From the NCBI GenBank assembly GCA_913057925.1, contig CAJXPG010000009.1, positions 1 through 48,771 of the forward strand: a stretch of 48,771 nucleotides of DNA. The letters are read 5' to 3'. The notes under the pieces are model-generated. The model worked only from the letters and a program-made list of their open reading frames with translations, had not been told where the DNA came from and made no database searches. Position 1 is the stretch's first letter. Each line of letters starts with the position of its first letter. Position numbers and translations under genes: made by a program. Origin of the DNA: an uncultured Colwellia sp. GTDB taxonomy: Bacteria > Pseudomonadota > Gammaproteobacteria > Enterobacterales > Alteromonadaceae. This document shows, piece after piece, positions 35,941 through 44,571 of this stretch.

Positions 35941-37908
35941 ATGACTAATCAGTTAACGACTTTACTAAAAGACAATTTTGGCTTTGACGGTTTTCGCCCG
36001 GGTCAAGAGCAAACAATTGCTCAGCTCTTAAACGGTCAATCTTCTTTGGCAATATTTCCAACGGGATCGGGTAAATCTTTGTGTTACCAGTTAACAGCGT
36101 TGCAGTTGCCGAATTTAACCTTAGTGGTATCACCACTGTTAGCGCTGATGAAGGATCAGTTAGCTTTTCTCGCCAGTAAAGGGATTAAAGCAGCAAGCAT
36201 CGATTCAACGTTAAAGGGCAATGAAGCCCAAGAAGTGATGCAAGGTGTGCGAAGTGGTGAAATAAAAGTATTGATGGTCTCTGTTGAGCGATTTAAAAAT
36301 GAACGTTTTAGACAGTTTATCGAGTCAGTCGCTATTTCCATGTTAGTGGTCGATGAAGCCCATTGTATTTCCGAGTGGGGCCATAACTTTAGACCAGATT
36401 ATTTAAAGCTGCCGAGTTACTGCCAAGCGCTTAATATTCCGTTAGTGCTCTTACTTACGGCAACGGCAACTCGCAAAGTAAAGCTCGATATGGCGGCAAA
36501 ATTTAATATTCAAACCGAGCACATAGTACAAACAGGCTTTTATCGTCAAAACCTTGATTTAGCGGTTTTACCGGTTTTACAGCCGCAAAAAAAACAACAG
36601 CTATTGCAAGTGATTACAGCGCAACAAGGTGCAGGGATTGTATATGTTACCTTGCAGCATAGTGCAGAAGACGTTGCTCAATACCTACAGCAACAGGGCA
36701 TTAATGCTAGCGCTTACCATGCTGGATTTGATAGTGATACGCGTAGTCAAATTCAACAAAGCTTCATGGAGGGTAACATTCAAGTTATTGTTGCCACGAT
36801 TGCTTTTGGCATGGGGATAGATAAGAGTGATATTCGTTTTGTGATTCATTATGACTTACCGAAATCAATTGAAAATTACAGTCAGGAGATTGGCCGAGCA
36901 GGGCGAGATGGATTACCGTCAAAGTGCTTTACCTTAGCCAACCTAGATGGTCTTAATACCGTTGAAAACTTTGTTTATGGTGATACCCCTGAATTAACTG
37001 GCATTGAAGCGGTCATTGATGCGATTAAATCAGAAGTTTCGACCACGGCTTATAACAGTAAGTGGGAATTGCAGCTTTTGCAGTTATCTAATGCCGCCAA
37101 CATTAAGCAATTACCGTTAAAAACCTTGCTGGTTCAACTAGAGTTGGCTGGTGTTATTGAGCCACTTTATGCCTACTTTGCTGATTTTAAAATTAAATTG
37201 TTAAAGCCTAAGGATGAGATTTTAAATAGCTTTAATGATCAGCGTAAAGATTTTTTACAACGCATTTTTAATGCTACTGAATTTAAAAAAATATGGGGCA
37301 ACTTAAACTTTGATACCTTGTTACAAGATAAGACTATAGAGCGAAATCGTGTTATTGCTGCACTTGAGTACTTACAAGAGCAACAACTTATAGTCCTTGA
37401 AACTAAGGGGATGACTGAAGTCTTTAACGTTAACCTTACCGAGTTAGCAGACCCTAGTCTGGCAAAAAATCTCAGTTGCTATTTTAAAGATAATGAAGAG
37501 AAAGAAATCAAACGCATTGCCTCGTTAGTGCGCTTTTTCCAACTGAATAGTTGTTTAACCGCCAACTTAGCCAAATATTTTGATGATCCCTCATTCACTG
37601 AAGATATTTCATTGTATCAATGTGGTCATTGTAGTGTGTGTCGTGGACAAATAGCCGTATTAGAAAAATCGCAAAGTGACATACCTTGGCCAAGTGATGA
37701 GGTGTTAAAGCAAGGCATGAAAGAATTAGCTGACAAACTTAACGGTAAGATTAACCAAGCGTTATCGTTAGAGAGTTATTGCCGATTTTTTGCCGGTATG
37801 ACGGTGCCACTATTTGGCCGAAATAAGGTGAGACAGCTATCAAGTTTTGGCTTGTGCGAGCAGCAGAGATACCAAGCTATTCGCGAAAAAGTGGCAAATC
37901 TAATTTAA
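35941..37908 (+). CDS. RecQ-family ATP-dependent DNA helicase
   Basis: 3'-5' superfamily 2 helicase of 655 residues. Motif I is FPTGSGKSLCYQ (residues 39-50), motif II DEAH at about 138-141 with the RecQ-specific aromatic loop HCISEWGHNFRPDY, and motif VI QEIGRAGRDG. A zinc-binding region is suggested by CGHCSVC near residue 562. The C-terminus differs from E. coli RecQ: there is no clear HRDC domain, and it ends with YCRFFAGMTVPLFGRNKVRQLSSFG. This is a second RecQ-type clade found in marine Gammaproteobacteria, probably a DNA repair or replication-fork helicase. I withhold the recQ symbol for that reason. Confidence 0.92.
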   Translation: MTNQLTTLLKDNFGFDGFRPGQEQTIAQLLNGQSSLAIFPTGSGKSLCYQLTALQLPNLTLVVSPLLALMKDQLAFLASKGIKAASIDSTLKGNEAQEVMQGVRSGEIKVLMVSVERFKNERFRQFIESVAISMLVVDEAHCISEWGHNFRPDYLKLPSYCQALNIPLVLLLTATATRKVKLDMAAKFNIQTEHIVQTGFYRQNLDLAVLPVLQPQKKQQLLQVITAQQGAGIVYVTLQHSAEDVAQYLQQQGINASAYHAGFDSDTRSQIQQSFMEGNIQVIVATIAFGMGIDKSDIRFVIHYDLPKSIENYSQEIGRAGRDGLPSKCFTLANLDGLNTVENFVYGDTPELTGIEAVIDAIKSEVSTTAYNSKWELQLLQLSNAANIKQLPLKTLLVQLELAGVIEPLYAYFADFKIKLLKPKDEILNSFNDQRKDFLQRIFNATEFKKIWGNLNFDTLLQDKTIERNRVIAALEYLQEQQLIVLETKGMTEVFNVNLTELADPSLAKNLSCYFKDNEEKEIKRIASLVRFFQLNSCLTANLAKYFDDPSFTEDISLYQCGHCSVCRGQIAVLEKSQSDIPWPSDEVLKQGMKELADKLNGKINQALSLESYCRFFAGMTVPLFGRNKVRQLSSFGLCEQQRYQAIREKVANLI

Positions 37909-38226
37909 CTTCTTGTTATGGCTATTCGTTATAATATATTCCGATAATAATTATTGATCATTACAGCTGAGCAAACTTTTCACTTTTAATGTTAAATTAT
38001 TGTGATAGGGTAAGTGTCTTTTTTGCACGATTAATGCCTTCTAATTGTTCAACAAGTAGATAGACATCAATGCTATTGTCGTATTGCAATGAGAATCGAG
38101 AAGTTACCTTCTCAAATAAAGGCATAGTAATAAGGGTCTGACTTTATATTTCAGGGCTTTACCTATTATGAAATGACAGCGCTGTCAATTTTGGGTTTAA
38201 TCAGTTTTACCAACATAGGATATGAA
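37909..38226. other. Regulatory region upstream of the TonB2-type operon
   Basis: No gene seen. GATAATAATTATTGATCAT (37943-37961) is a partial match (about half) to the Fur box and is doubtful. GAGAA-GTTACC-TTCTC-like short hairpin near 38097. A -10-like TATTAT (38164-38169) directly precedes the perfect palindrome at 38172-38189. Confidence 0.45.
38172..38189. promoter_or_regulatory. LacI-family-type operator, NagR-like
   Basis: AATGACAGCGCTGTCAAT contains a perfect 14-bp palindrome with the central CG of LacI-family sites. It differs at one position from the NagR consensus AATGACARCGYTGTCATT that I recall for Shewanella N-acetylglucosamine genes. It sits 37 bases before the start of the first gene of the TonB2 operon and just after a -10-like box, the right place for repression. 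Regulator identity is inferred from memory of the consensus. Confidence 0.6.
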
Positions 38227-39021
38227 ATGAAAATTTTGTACAGTATTTTGACTTTAGCGATAATATCGCTGCCATCTGTTTCTGCTGAGAATGAAAATTT
38301 AAATAATCTGGTAGGGCAATGGCTTGATATAGAAAGTCAAAAAGGGCAATTACAAGTAAACTGGAACACTCGTCAACAGCAACTAGAGCAAAGCCAAGAG
38401 CTACTCTCTGCAGAAATCTCTGTGTTAAAGCAAACATTAAAGCAAGCAGACACCAAGAAAACCGATGTTGATAAACGAAGAGTTGAGTTGAGTGAAAAAC
38501 AAAGTTTATTAGAGCAAGAGCAAGTTCAGGTAAAACAGCAAATTGCTCAAGCAACCCAGTTTAGTCGAACACTGATCACCCGCTTACCTCCGCCGCTACA
38601 AACGCAATGGCAAGAAAGAATACTGTTGCTTTCTCAAGAAGGTGTCAGTGACAGTGAAAAACTGGAACGCTTACTGAGTTTATTTAAATTAGTGCACGAC
38701 TTTGATGAACGTATTGCACTAAACCGCTCATCAATGGAAATTCCATCAGCAGCAGGTAAAATCCAAAACCTATTAGTAACTCAAATGTATTTAGGCGTTT
38801 CACAGGGGTGGTATGTTAGCGATGATGGCTTGTTTTATGGTTTTGGCCGAGCGGGAAAGCTAGGCTGGAACTGGTGGCATAATGAAGCAGCTTCGGCAGA
38901 GTTAGGTCGAGTATTAAACCCTAAAGATCTTTTAAAATTAAAGAGCATTTTACAAAAACCAACAACCGCTGAATTTATTAACTTGCCTGTGAAAGTGTCT
39001 GAAGCAAAGGAGGTAAGCTAG
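38227..39021 (+). CDS. DUF3450 protein of the TonB2/TtpC energy-transduction operon
   Basis: Periplasmic coiled-coil protein (264 residues) of the DUF3450 family, commonly the first gene of TtpC-ExbB2-ExbD2-TonB2 operons; function not established. Signal peptide at residues 1-19 (cleavage after SVSA). About residues 35-120 form a long Gln/Lys/Glu-rich coiled coil. The C-terminal part has the family blocks KIQNLLVTQMYLGVSQGWYVS and GFGRAGKLGWNWWHN. Start at ATG 38227 is set by AGGA six bases upstream and by the signal peptide; longer in-frame options overlap the operator. Its stop abuts the next start. Confidence 0.88.
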   Translation: MKILYSILTLAIISLPSVSAENENLNNLVGQWLDIESQKGQLQVNWNTRQQQLEQSQELLSAEISVLKQTLKQADTKKTDVDKRRVELSEKQSLLEQEQVQVKQQIAQATQFSRTLITRLPPPLQTQWQERILLLSQEGVSDSEKLERLLSLFKLVHDFDERIALNRSSMEIPSAAGKIQNLLVTQMYLGVSQGWYVSDDGLFYGFGRAGKLGWNWWHNEAASAELGRVLNPKDLLKLKSILQKPTTAEFINLPVKVSEAKEVS

Positions 39022-40380
39022 ATGTTTAATTACCTTACATTTACCAAACCGCTTCATTTTATTGCAGCATTTGCTATTACGATAAGCTTACCTGCGACTG
39101 CAAACGACAAAATGACTCAAGAGCTTATCGACAGAATTAGCTCATCAAAAGCTGGCTTAATTAAAGTTGAAGCTGAAATTAATCAACAAACAACGGCCTA
39201 TGCCCGAAAAATAAATAAACAACAACTAGAAGTTAAACAGCTAAGAAAAAAAGCGGCTGTACTTCAAAGAGTTGCCGATGAGCAATTAATGAGTGTCGAT
39301 CAGCTAGAAAAAAGAGTCAATATGTGGGCGACACAAAGTAATTATCAAAAGCAGATCCTTACTAGCTTTGCCGAGAGTTCAAATCTACCAATAGAATCAC
39401 TAAAACATGTGGATGGTGATCCTGTTGTTGATATTCAATCATTGTCGTTAATGTCTAACCAATTACTCCAGCGTTTAACGCCTGCTTGGCAAGGTAAAGA
39501 AGTGATCAGTGAAGTAGGCGCAGTTGAGTCGGTAAACACCTTAAGCTTAGGTCCTATTGAAGTTGCCTATGATGCGATGGCATTAACGGGTGGTCCGGTA
39601 TCTCGAGAAATGGCAAGTGAGCCACGTGTTCTGGGAAGTATTTTTGATGATAAATCTATAGAAGAGCTTGGCTCTATTAAATCTTCAGGTGCAGGTTTGC
39701 TCAAATTTGACCCAACTTTAGGTAATGCCATTAAGTTATTAGATAAAGAAGAAAATATATTAGCGCATGTAGAAAAAGGTGGGGTTTGGGCTTTACCCAT
39801 TATTTTCTTTGCATTCCTATCTCTTATTGTTTCTACATTAAAAGCGGTACAACTGATCCGTTTACCGAAAATAGATAAAGCACTAATCGATAATATCAAG
39901 CAATTGCTACACCTTGATGAAAAGGCGGATCATGCTGAAATAGCTCGAATAAAAGAAGAGGTATTACTGCTTTCAGCCGGTGCAAATGGTGCGCAGAAGA
40001 AGTTGGTTGATATTGCCATGACCACACCTGTCTCACAAGAAAGAGATGATTTACTCGTCGCTTACTTAATTGAATATAAGCATAAAATTGAGCGATTTAT
40101 TGGCGCAATTGCAACCAGTGCAGCCATCGCACCATTATTAGGCTTACTTGGTACAGTTTCAGGCATGATCAGCACCTTTATGATGATGACAATCTTTGGT
40201 ACTGGCGATGCCTCAACAGTTTCAGGTGGTATTTCAGAAGCATTAATTACCACAGAATTAGGCTTAATTGTTGCTATTCCATCACTGATTATTAGTGCTT
40301 TACTGAGTCGCAGAACTAAGAGCTATAGCGCTAAATTAGAAGCGAATGCCATTAAATTAAGTAAGTTAAACTTCGCTTAA
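39022..40380 (+). CDS. TtpC-type MotA/TolQ/ExbB proton-channel family protein
   Basis: Large ExbB-like subunit (452 residues) thought to work with ExbB2-ExbD2-TonB2 in energising outer-membrane receptors, as TtpC does in Vibrio. Signal peptide (cleavage near PATA, residue 28), a periplasmic coiled-coil region of about 220 residues, then three membrane helices at about 252-272, 360-388 and 407-430. The channel signature is FIGAIATSAAIAPLLGLLGTVSGMI and ELGLIVAIPSLIISALL. Start codon directly follows the DUF3450 stop. A good ribosome-binding site (AAGGAGG) lies inside the end of that gene. I avoid a gene symbol since naming differs between species. Confidence 0.9.
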   Translation: MFNYLTFTKPLHFIAAFAITISLPATANDKMTQELIDRISSSKAGLIKVEAEINQQTTAYARKINKQQLEVKQLRKKAAVLQRVADEQLMSVDQLEKRVNMWATQSNYQKQILTSFAESSNLPIESLKHVDGDPVVDIQSLSLMSNQLLQRLTPAWQGKEVISEVGAVESVNTLSLGPIEVAYDAMALTGGPVSREMASEPRVLGSIFDDKSIEELGSIKSSGAGLLKFDPTLGNAIKLLDKEENILAHVEKGGVWALPIIFFAFLSLIVSTLKAVQLIRLPKIDKALIDNIKQLLHLDEKADHAEIARIKEEVLLLSAGANGAQKKLVDIAMTTPVSQERDDLLVAYLIEYKHKIERFIGAIATSAAIAPLLGLLGTVSGMISTFMMMTIFGTGDASTVSGGISEALITTELGLIVAIPSLIISALLSRRTKSYSAKLEANAIKLSKLNFA

Positions 40381-40395
40381 CAAGGAGAGTTGGCT

Positions 40396-40794
40396 ATGTC
40401 TATTTTCAGTGATTATATGTTCTTACTTGAAAGTGGCGTTATTTGGGCAATTTTGTTGATTTCATGTTTCTGTTATGGGCTATTAATAGAGCTTTGCTTT
40501 ATTAATACTCACACAGAGGCTTGGTTTAATCGTACACAAAACTGGCTAAAAAGTATCACAATCACCTTATCTACCTTACCTTTACTTGGCTTACTCGGCA
40601 CGATTACAGGCTTGTTGACTACCTTCTTTCGTATGTCGCAGGAAAATGGCTTTAACATTCAAGAAGTCATTAGTGGTGGCATTGCTGAAGCGATGTTTAC
40701 TACACAACTAGGTTTGATCATGGTTATTCCTGGTTTACTTATGCTGGCTTACTTAAACGCACAAAGAAATAAATGGGTGGCGTTACATTTATGA
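40396..40794 (+). CDS. exbB2: ExbB-like biopolymer transport protein (TonB2 system)
   Basis: Short proton-channel subunit of 132 residues with three hydrophobic helices (about 10-32, 57-80, 105-125), including LSTLPLLGLLGTITGLLTTF and EAMFTTQLGLIMVIPGLL, the MotA/TolQ/ExbB signature. It pairs with ExbD to drive TonB by the proton gradient. ATG 40396 chosen, as AAGGAG at 40382-40387 gives an eight-base spacing; the in-frame TTG at 40390 would be too close. Its stop overlaps the exbD start as ATGA, so the two are translationally coupled. Confidence 0.92.
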   Translation: MSIFSDYMFLLESGVIWAILLISCFCYGLLIELCFINTHTEAWFNRTQNWLKSITITLSTLPLLGLLGTITGLLTTFFRMSQENGFNIQEVISGGIAEAMFTTQLGLIMVIPGLLMLAYLNAQRNKWVALHL

Positions 40795-41198
40795 AATCAT
40801 TTATTGAAAATCGTATTGAAGAAAGTAAAGGGCAAGAGTTAGATTTAGCCCCATTACTTGACGTTGTTTTTATCTTATTAATCTTCTTCATTGTTACCAC
40901 TGTTTTTGTCAAAGAAACCGGAGTTGAAGTTGATAAACCAACAGCTGTGTCGACCAAGCAATTGCAAAAATCTGTATTGATGATTGCGATTACCCAAAGC
41001 AGTGAAGTTGTTTATGCTGGAACTAATATTGGCGTGAAAGGGGTTCGCTCGACGTTATCACAAGCCATTCGCAGCAAGGTTAAACCTTTAGTAATACAAG
41101 CTGATAAAACGGTACCTACAGATCTTTTAGTGCAAGTTATCGATCAAGCAAAACTTGCCGGCATTAAAAGTGTCAGCATTGCGACTGTGAATGAGTAA
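40791..41198 (+). CDS. exbD2: ExbD-like biopolymer transport protein (TonB2 system)
   Basis: One-helix subunit of 135 residues. Helix at about residues 21-41 contains the proton-carrying Asp in APLLDVVFILLIFFIVTT; the periplasmic part closes with the ADKTVPTDLLVQVIDQAKLAG block common to ExbD/TolR. Start at the ATG overlapping the exbB stop (ATGA, 40791); six extra in-frame codons upstream are unlikely. The C-terminus overlaps tonB by eight bases. Confidence 0.93.
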   Translation: MKSFIENRIEESKGQELDLAPLLDVVFILLIFFIVTTVFVKETGVEVDKPTAVSTKQLQKSVLMIAITQSSEVVYAGTNIGVKGVRSTLSQAIRSKVKPLVIQADKTVPTDLLVQVIDQAKLAGIKSVSIATVNE

Positions 41199-41922
41199 TC
41201 AAGTCATGCAGTCAACTAACAATGTTCAGCCTCAAAGTACTACTGACAACTTAACAACGGGTGAGTTAGTTATCAGAGTGTTACTTAAGGTTCTTCCTTG
41301 GGCTTTCAGTGTCTTATTGGTATTTGCTTTAGTGATAGTGATGGTTTTTTTACAAAAAAGTGATTTTGAACAGGAAGAAACTGTTACCGTACGAAAAATT
41401 GATGTGGCACTGCCATTACCTCCGCCGCCACCGCCGCCTGTTGAGATGGAGCAAGTTGAGTCTGAATCTACTGCACCTAGTATCGATTTAATTGGTATGG
41501 GAGCAGGGCCGTCTATGGATTATGCGAAAAAGCCTAAAGTGGCAAAGTTAAAGCTCGCGAAAGTGAAACTGCCGAAGTTTGATGTTAACTCTATTGATTT
41601 AAGTAAAACCATTGCCGTTGACTTCACCTTGATTGAGGTAAAGCGGTTAGATCAGGTGCCTAAAATAATTTCTTCACGTTATGTGCAGCCACCGTGGTCG
41701 ATTATCAAGCGTGGTATTACCCGTATTCCAACCACGGTTGAGCTTATCATCGACGAAAAAGGCAGGGCGCACATTAAAAAAATTGTTGATCCTGTTTACC
41801 CTGAGATGGTTGATACGATCAGAACTTGGGTTAAAAATGTGCGTTTTTCTATCCCTAAAAAGAATGGCAAGCCAGTACAAGCATTATACCTTTACGGTTT
41901 AAATTTTAATTTTTCTAGGTAA
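41191..41922 (+). CDS. tonB2: TonB2-type energy transducer
   Basis: Periplasm-spanning protein of 243 residues that carries energy from ExbB/ExbD to outer-membrane receptors. Single N-terminal helix at about 33-53 (LPWAFSVLLVFALVIVMVFL), a short proline stretch LPLPPPPPPP at about 70-80, and a C-terminal TonB domain from about 160 (PPWSIIKRGITRIPTTVELI, then YPEMVDTIRTWVKNVRFSIP). The C-terminal domain is short and of the TonB2 type. Start ATG 41191 overlaps exbD by eight bases. An ATG at 41206 is a possible alternative. Confidence 0.92.
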   Translation: MSNQVMQSTNNVQPQSTTDNLTTGELVIRVLLKVLPWAFSVLLVFALVIVMVFLQKSDFEQEETVTVRKIDVALPLPPPPPPPVEMEQVESESTAPSIDLIGMGAGPSMDYAKKPKVAKLKLAKVKLPKFDVNSIDLSKTIAVDFTLIEVKRLDQVPKIISSRYVQPPWSIIKRGITRIPTTVELIIDEKGRAHIKKIVDPVYPEMVDTIRTWVKNVRFSIPKKNGKPVQALYLYGLNFNFSR

Positions 41923-41929
41923 TGATTAA

Positions 41930-43309
41930 ATGTTAAAAATAATTAAAAATACGGTTTTATCACTTAGTGCTATCACTTGCTTTTTCTCGAGTATGGCAGC
42001 AGAAGCGAGTAACTCAAACTTAACGGTTAAACTAGCTAAGCCAACGTTTGTTTTGCCGATGTTTACTGGACCATACAGTGAGCGTGAAGCGAGTATTGCC
42101 CCTGAGGAATATGAAACGGCTGAACGTTTACGAGGCATGTTAGACGCTGATGAAAAGGAAGCGGTTCTTAAAGAGCTAGAAAGCTTTTTTGATATTGAAT
42201 TAAGCCCCGCTATGTTGAGTTTAAAAGCGCAAATTTACTTTTCTTTAGCTCAATATGACAAAGCAGAGCAAACCTTTTTAAAGGTGTTATCAAGAAAACC
42301 ACAACTGGTTAGAGTTCATCGTGATCTTGGGCAATTATATCTTTTACAAGAAAAGCCAAAGCTCGCTCGTCACCATTTCTCAGAGGCGGTGTCTTATGGC
42401 TCAAACGAAGCTATTGTTCACGGACAATTAGCCTACCTTAATTTAACGCTTCATGGTGCCTTTAGTGCTATTACTTCTTACCAACAAGCGATGGCATTGC
42501 AACCAGAAGAAGTACAATGGCAGCAAGGGCTTTTAGCGTCTTTATCACAAGCTAAAATGTATGAGTCTGCTCAGGCACTGTTAAGTGAGCTTATTGCGAA
42601 AAATCCTGCGAATAAAGAGCTATGGCTCAACCAAGCGGTTTTATCATTAAATATGAACGATACCCGTCAAGCGTTAGTGAGCCTTGAGATGGCAATCATG
42701 CTGGGTGAAACTGATGATGGAAATATAAAAACTGCCACTCAATTGCACCTGCAAATGCATAGTTATGATCGCGCTTTAGTACTTATTCATCAGCACTTAG
42801 ATAAGTCAGTATTAGATATGGATTTACTCAATGAATATCTTACTTGGTTAAACCAAGTTGATATGTGGCAGCAAGCAGCAAAATTGCTTGATGGCCTGGA
42901 GTCCAAAGTACAAACAATGAAGCCGCAAAAGCAAAGTATTTTTTATAATCATAAAGCTAAAATTGCTTTGAAGAAAAAGCAAGATAGCAAAGCAGGGCAA
43001 TATTACACTCAAGCGTTGGAAAAAGACCCAACAAATGGTGATGCTCTTATTGATTATGCGCTCTACTCAGCGGATAACAAAGACTACATAAAGTCAGAAT
43101 TACTTTACACCCGAGCCTCTGTTTTACCTGAAAAGATGAAGCAAGCCTTGTTAGGTAAAGCGCAACTGTATTTGAATATGCAAGATCACAGTTCAGCCTT
43201 AAAAACGCTGCAAAAAGCTTATCAGCGCTTTCCTGACTTACATTATTTACCAGAGCAAATTGACATCATTCAAAATATTATTAGAACAAAAAATAAAGTA
43301 AGTATTTAA
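41930..43309 (+). CDS. TPR protein of the TonB2 operon
   Basis: Periplasmic or outer-membrane-associated tetratricopeptide-repeat protein of 459 residues. Signal peptide about residues 1-24 (cleavage around MAAEA). At least eight helical repeats are visible, for example ALKAQIYFSLAQYDKAEQTF-like and ALIDYALYSADNKDYIKSELL. A TPR gene often closes TtpC-ExbB2-ExbD2-TonB2 operons; in Vibrio vulnificus TtpB-like partners have been suggested as scaffold. It starts seven bases after tonB and should be the last gene of the operon. Exact partner unknown. Confidence 0.87.
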   Translation: MLKIIKNTVLSLSAITCFFSSMAAEASNSNLTVKLAKPTFVLPMFTGPYSEREASIAPEEYETAERLRGMLDADEKEAVLKELESFFDIELSPAMLSLKAQIYFSLAQYDKAEQTFLKVLSRKPQLVRVHRDLGQLYLLQEKPKLARHHFSEAVSYGSNEAIVHGQLAYLNLTLHGAFSAITSYQQAMALQPEEVQWQQGLLASLSQAKMYESAQALLSELIAKNPANKELWLNQAVLSLNMNDTRQALVSLEMAIMLGETDDGNIKTATQLHLQMHSYDRALVLIHQHLDKSVLDMDLLNEYLTWLNQVDMWQQAAKLLDGLESKVQTMKPQKQSIFYNHKAKIALKKKQDSKAGQYYTQALEKDPTNGDALIDYALYSADNKDYIKSELLYTRASVLPEKMKQALLGKAQLYLNMQDHSSALKTLQKAYQRFPDLHYLPEQIDIIQNIIRTKNKVSI

Positions 43310-43368
43310 GGTAATCATCAGCATTAATAACAAATAACCATTTTTGGTTTTTAAAATAAGTGGGTTTT

Positions 43369-43818
43369 ATGAAAAATTATATAGCAATACTATTACTATC
43401 AAGTGCTTTAGTCGGCTGTCAATCAACAAGTGTAGAAGATGCCTCACAAGCAGAAAATTTTTGTACCGATAGTAACTGGAGTGAAGTTGGACACAAGGTT
43501 GCTGCCTCGGGTAAGTCAGTGAGAACTTTCCTCAAATATCAAGAGCGCTGTCAGCAATTACCTGAAACAGCAAAAGAAGCCTATCTTGATGGCTATACTG
43601 CTGGAATTAAAGAATATTGTACTTTTGAAAATGGTTATAAAGCAGGTGATACAGGTAAAGAAAATCCTAATGCCTGCCCATTAGAATTACGAGCGCAATA
43701 TGATGAAGGCTTTAAAAGGGGTCATAAAAACCTGAAAGATAATAAAGCTGAAGTAAAGCGTTTGGCTGAACTAGAGGAGCAAAGAAAAGCGACAGCTAAG
43801 TCAGATTCTCAACGATAA
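43369..43818 (+). CDS. DUF2799 family lipoprotein
   Basis: Small lipoprotein of 149 residues with lipobox LVGC near residue 17. The mature part has the DUF2799 pattern: FCTDSNWSEVGHKVAASG, AYLDGYTAGIKEYCTFENGY and YDEGFKRGH, with conserved Cys pairs and Gly-Tyr repeats. Function of the family is unknown. I use ATG 43369 instead of the GTG at 43360. It lies 59 bases after the TonB2 operon and could be co-transcribed with it, but is not usually part of such operons. A terminator follows. Confidence 0.85.
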   Translation: MKNYIAILLLSSALVGCQSTSVEDASQAENFCTDSNWSEVGHKVAASGKSVRTFLKYQERCQQLPETAKEAYLDGYTAGIKEYCTFENGYKAGDTGKENPNACPLELRAQYDEGFKRGHKNLKDNKAEVKRLAELEEQRKATAKSDSQR

Positions 43819-43852
43819 TTTTGACAAATTAGTTCAGCGTAGTTAACTACAG

Positions 43853-43886
43853 AAAAGGCTAATATTGAAGATATATCAGCCTTTTT
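43853..43886. terminator. Probable intrinsic terminator between convergent genes
   Basis: AAAAGGCT pairs with AGCCTTTT, extended by AATAT/ATAT, and flanked by an A-run and T-run. It can serve the DUF2799 gene and the convergent PEP-CTERM gene. Confidence 0.75.
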
Positions 43887-43918
43887 AGCGTCTGTACTAA
43901 ACGTCATCCAAGAAGTAA

Positions 43919-44476
43919 CTAATTAGTTTTTCGACGTGTATTCGCTAAAGCAAAACCTGCTAACATTATCATAACAACTGAACTAGGCTCGGGTACTGTA
44001 ACTGAGTTTACGGTAACTGAGTCAGTTGAAAAAACAATTGGGTAATCTGATGGAGCGTAGTCTCTATCAAAGCCAGTTAAAGAAAAGTTACTAACCCCAG
44101 CTGTTGTGGCGATAAGATCAAAGCTTGCTAAGACAAAATCACCTTCAGCAAGCACGATGAAGTCCCAAAAATCAAAAGCCAGCCCAAAACCGAACGAGGT
44201 TACCTCTAAACCGTCGAAAAATCCCATCGCTGAATCAACTAATAATAAGTCACTAGTTAATGACATATCATCATAAGCCAGCATTGAATTATCAAAATTT
44301 AAATCAAAACCGAATGATTCAGTAGCAGAAAAATCTTGAGCACTAATGGTAACCGTAACTGTTTCACCAACATTAACAATCTCATTAGAGAAGTCGATGT
44401 TAAGCAAACCTGCATTGGCATTTACGGTAAAAAGTAATGCTACAATGGCTGTTAGCTGAGAGATAATTTTTTTCAT
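43919..44476 (-). CDS. PEP-CTERM protein with a cohesin-like domain
   Basis: Exported 185-residue protein. Signal peptide at residues 1-22 (cleavage after ANA). Residues of about 24-160 fit a cohesin-like beta-sandwich: VNVGETVTVTISAQDF, SFGFDLNFDNSMLAYDDMSL and FVLASFDLIATTAGVSNFSL, closing with a TDSVTV strand. The C-terminus is a PEP-CTERM sorting signal: VPEPSSVVMIMLAGFALANTR, basic end RRKTN. Likely cleaved and anchored by an exosortase encoded elsewhere. AGGAA precedes the ATG. It lies 95 bases downstream of, and on the same strand as, a secreted protease carrying a dockerin-like module, so binding between the two is a testable idea. Confidence 0.82.
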   Translation of the reverse strand: MKKIISQLTAIVALLFTVNANAGLLNIDFSNEIVNVGETVTVTISAQDFSATESFGFDLNFDNSMLAYDDMSLTSDLLLVDSAMGFFDGLEVTSFGFGLAFDFWDFIVLAEGDFVLASFDLIATTAGVSNFSLTGFDRDYAPSDYPIVFSTDSVTVNSVTVPEPSSVVMIMLAGFALANTRRKTN

Positions 44477-44525
44477 TTTTATTTCCTGTTTTTGTTATAT
44501 TTTTTAATCTAGAACTAGATGGTTA

Positions 44526-44555
44526 AGCCATTGAACTTTAGATAACTCAATGGCT
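44526..44555 (-). other. Hairpin between the M43 protease and the PEP-CTERM gene
   Basis: AGCCATTGA and TCAATGGCT form a perfect 9-bp stem around 12 bases. There is no T-run after it on the minus strand, so it is a poor terminator; read-through into the cohesin-like gene or mRNA stabilisation is possible. A second small palindrome ATCTAG-AA-CTAGAT lies at 44508-44521. Confidence 0.45.
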
Positions 44556-44571
44556 AGTGTTTAAAAGTGAA

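Noticed and set aside
37943..37961. Fur box before the TonB2 operon
   Set aside because: Only about half of the 19 positions match and it lies over 260 bases from the first gene; AT-rich background can explain it.
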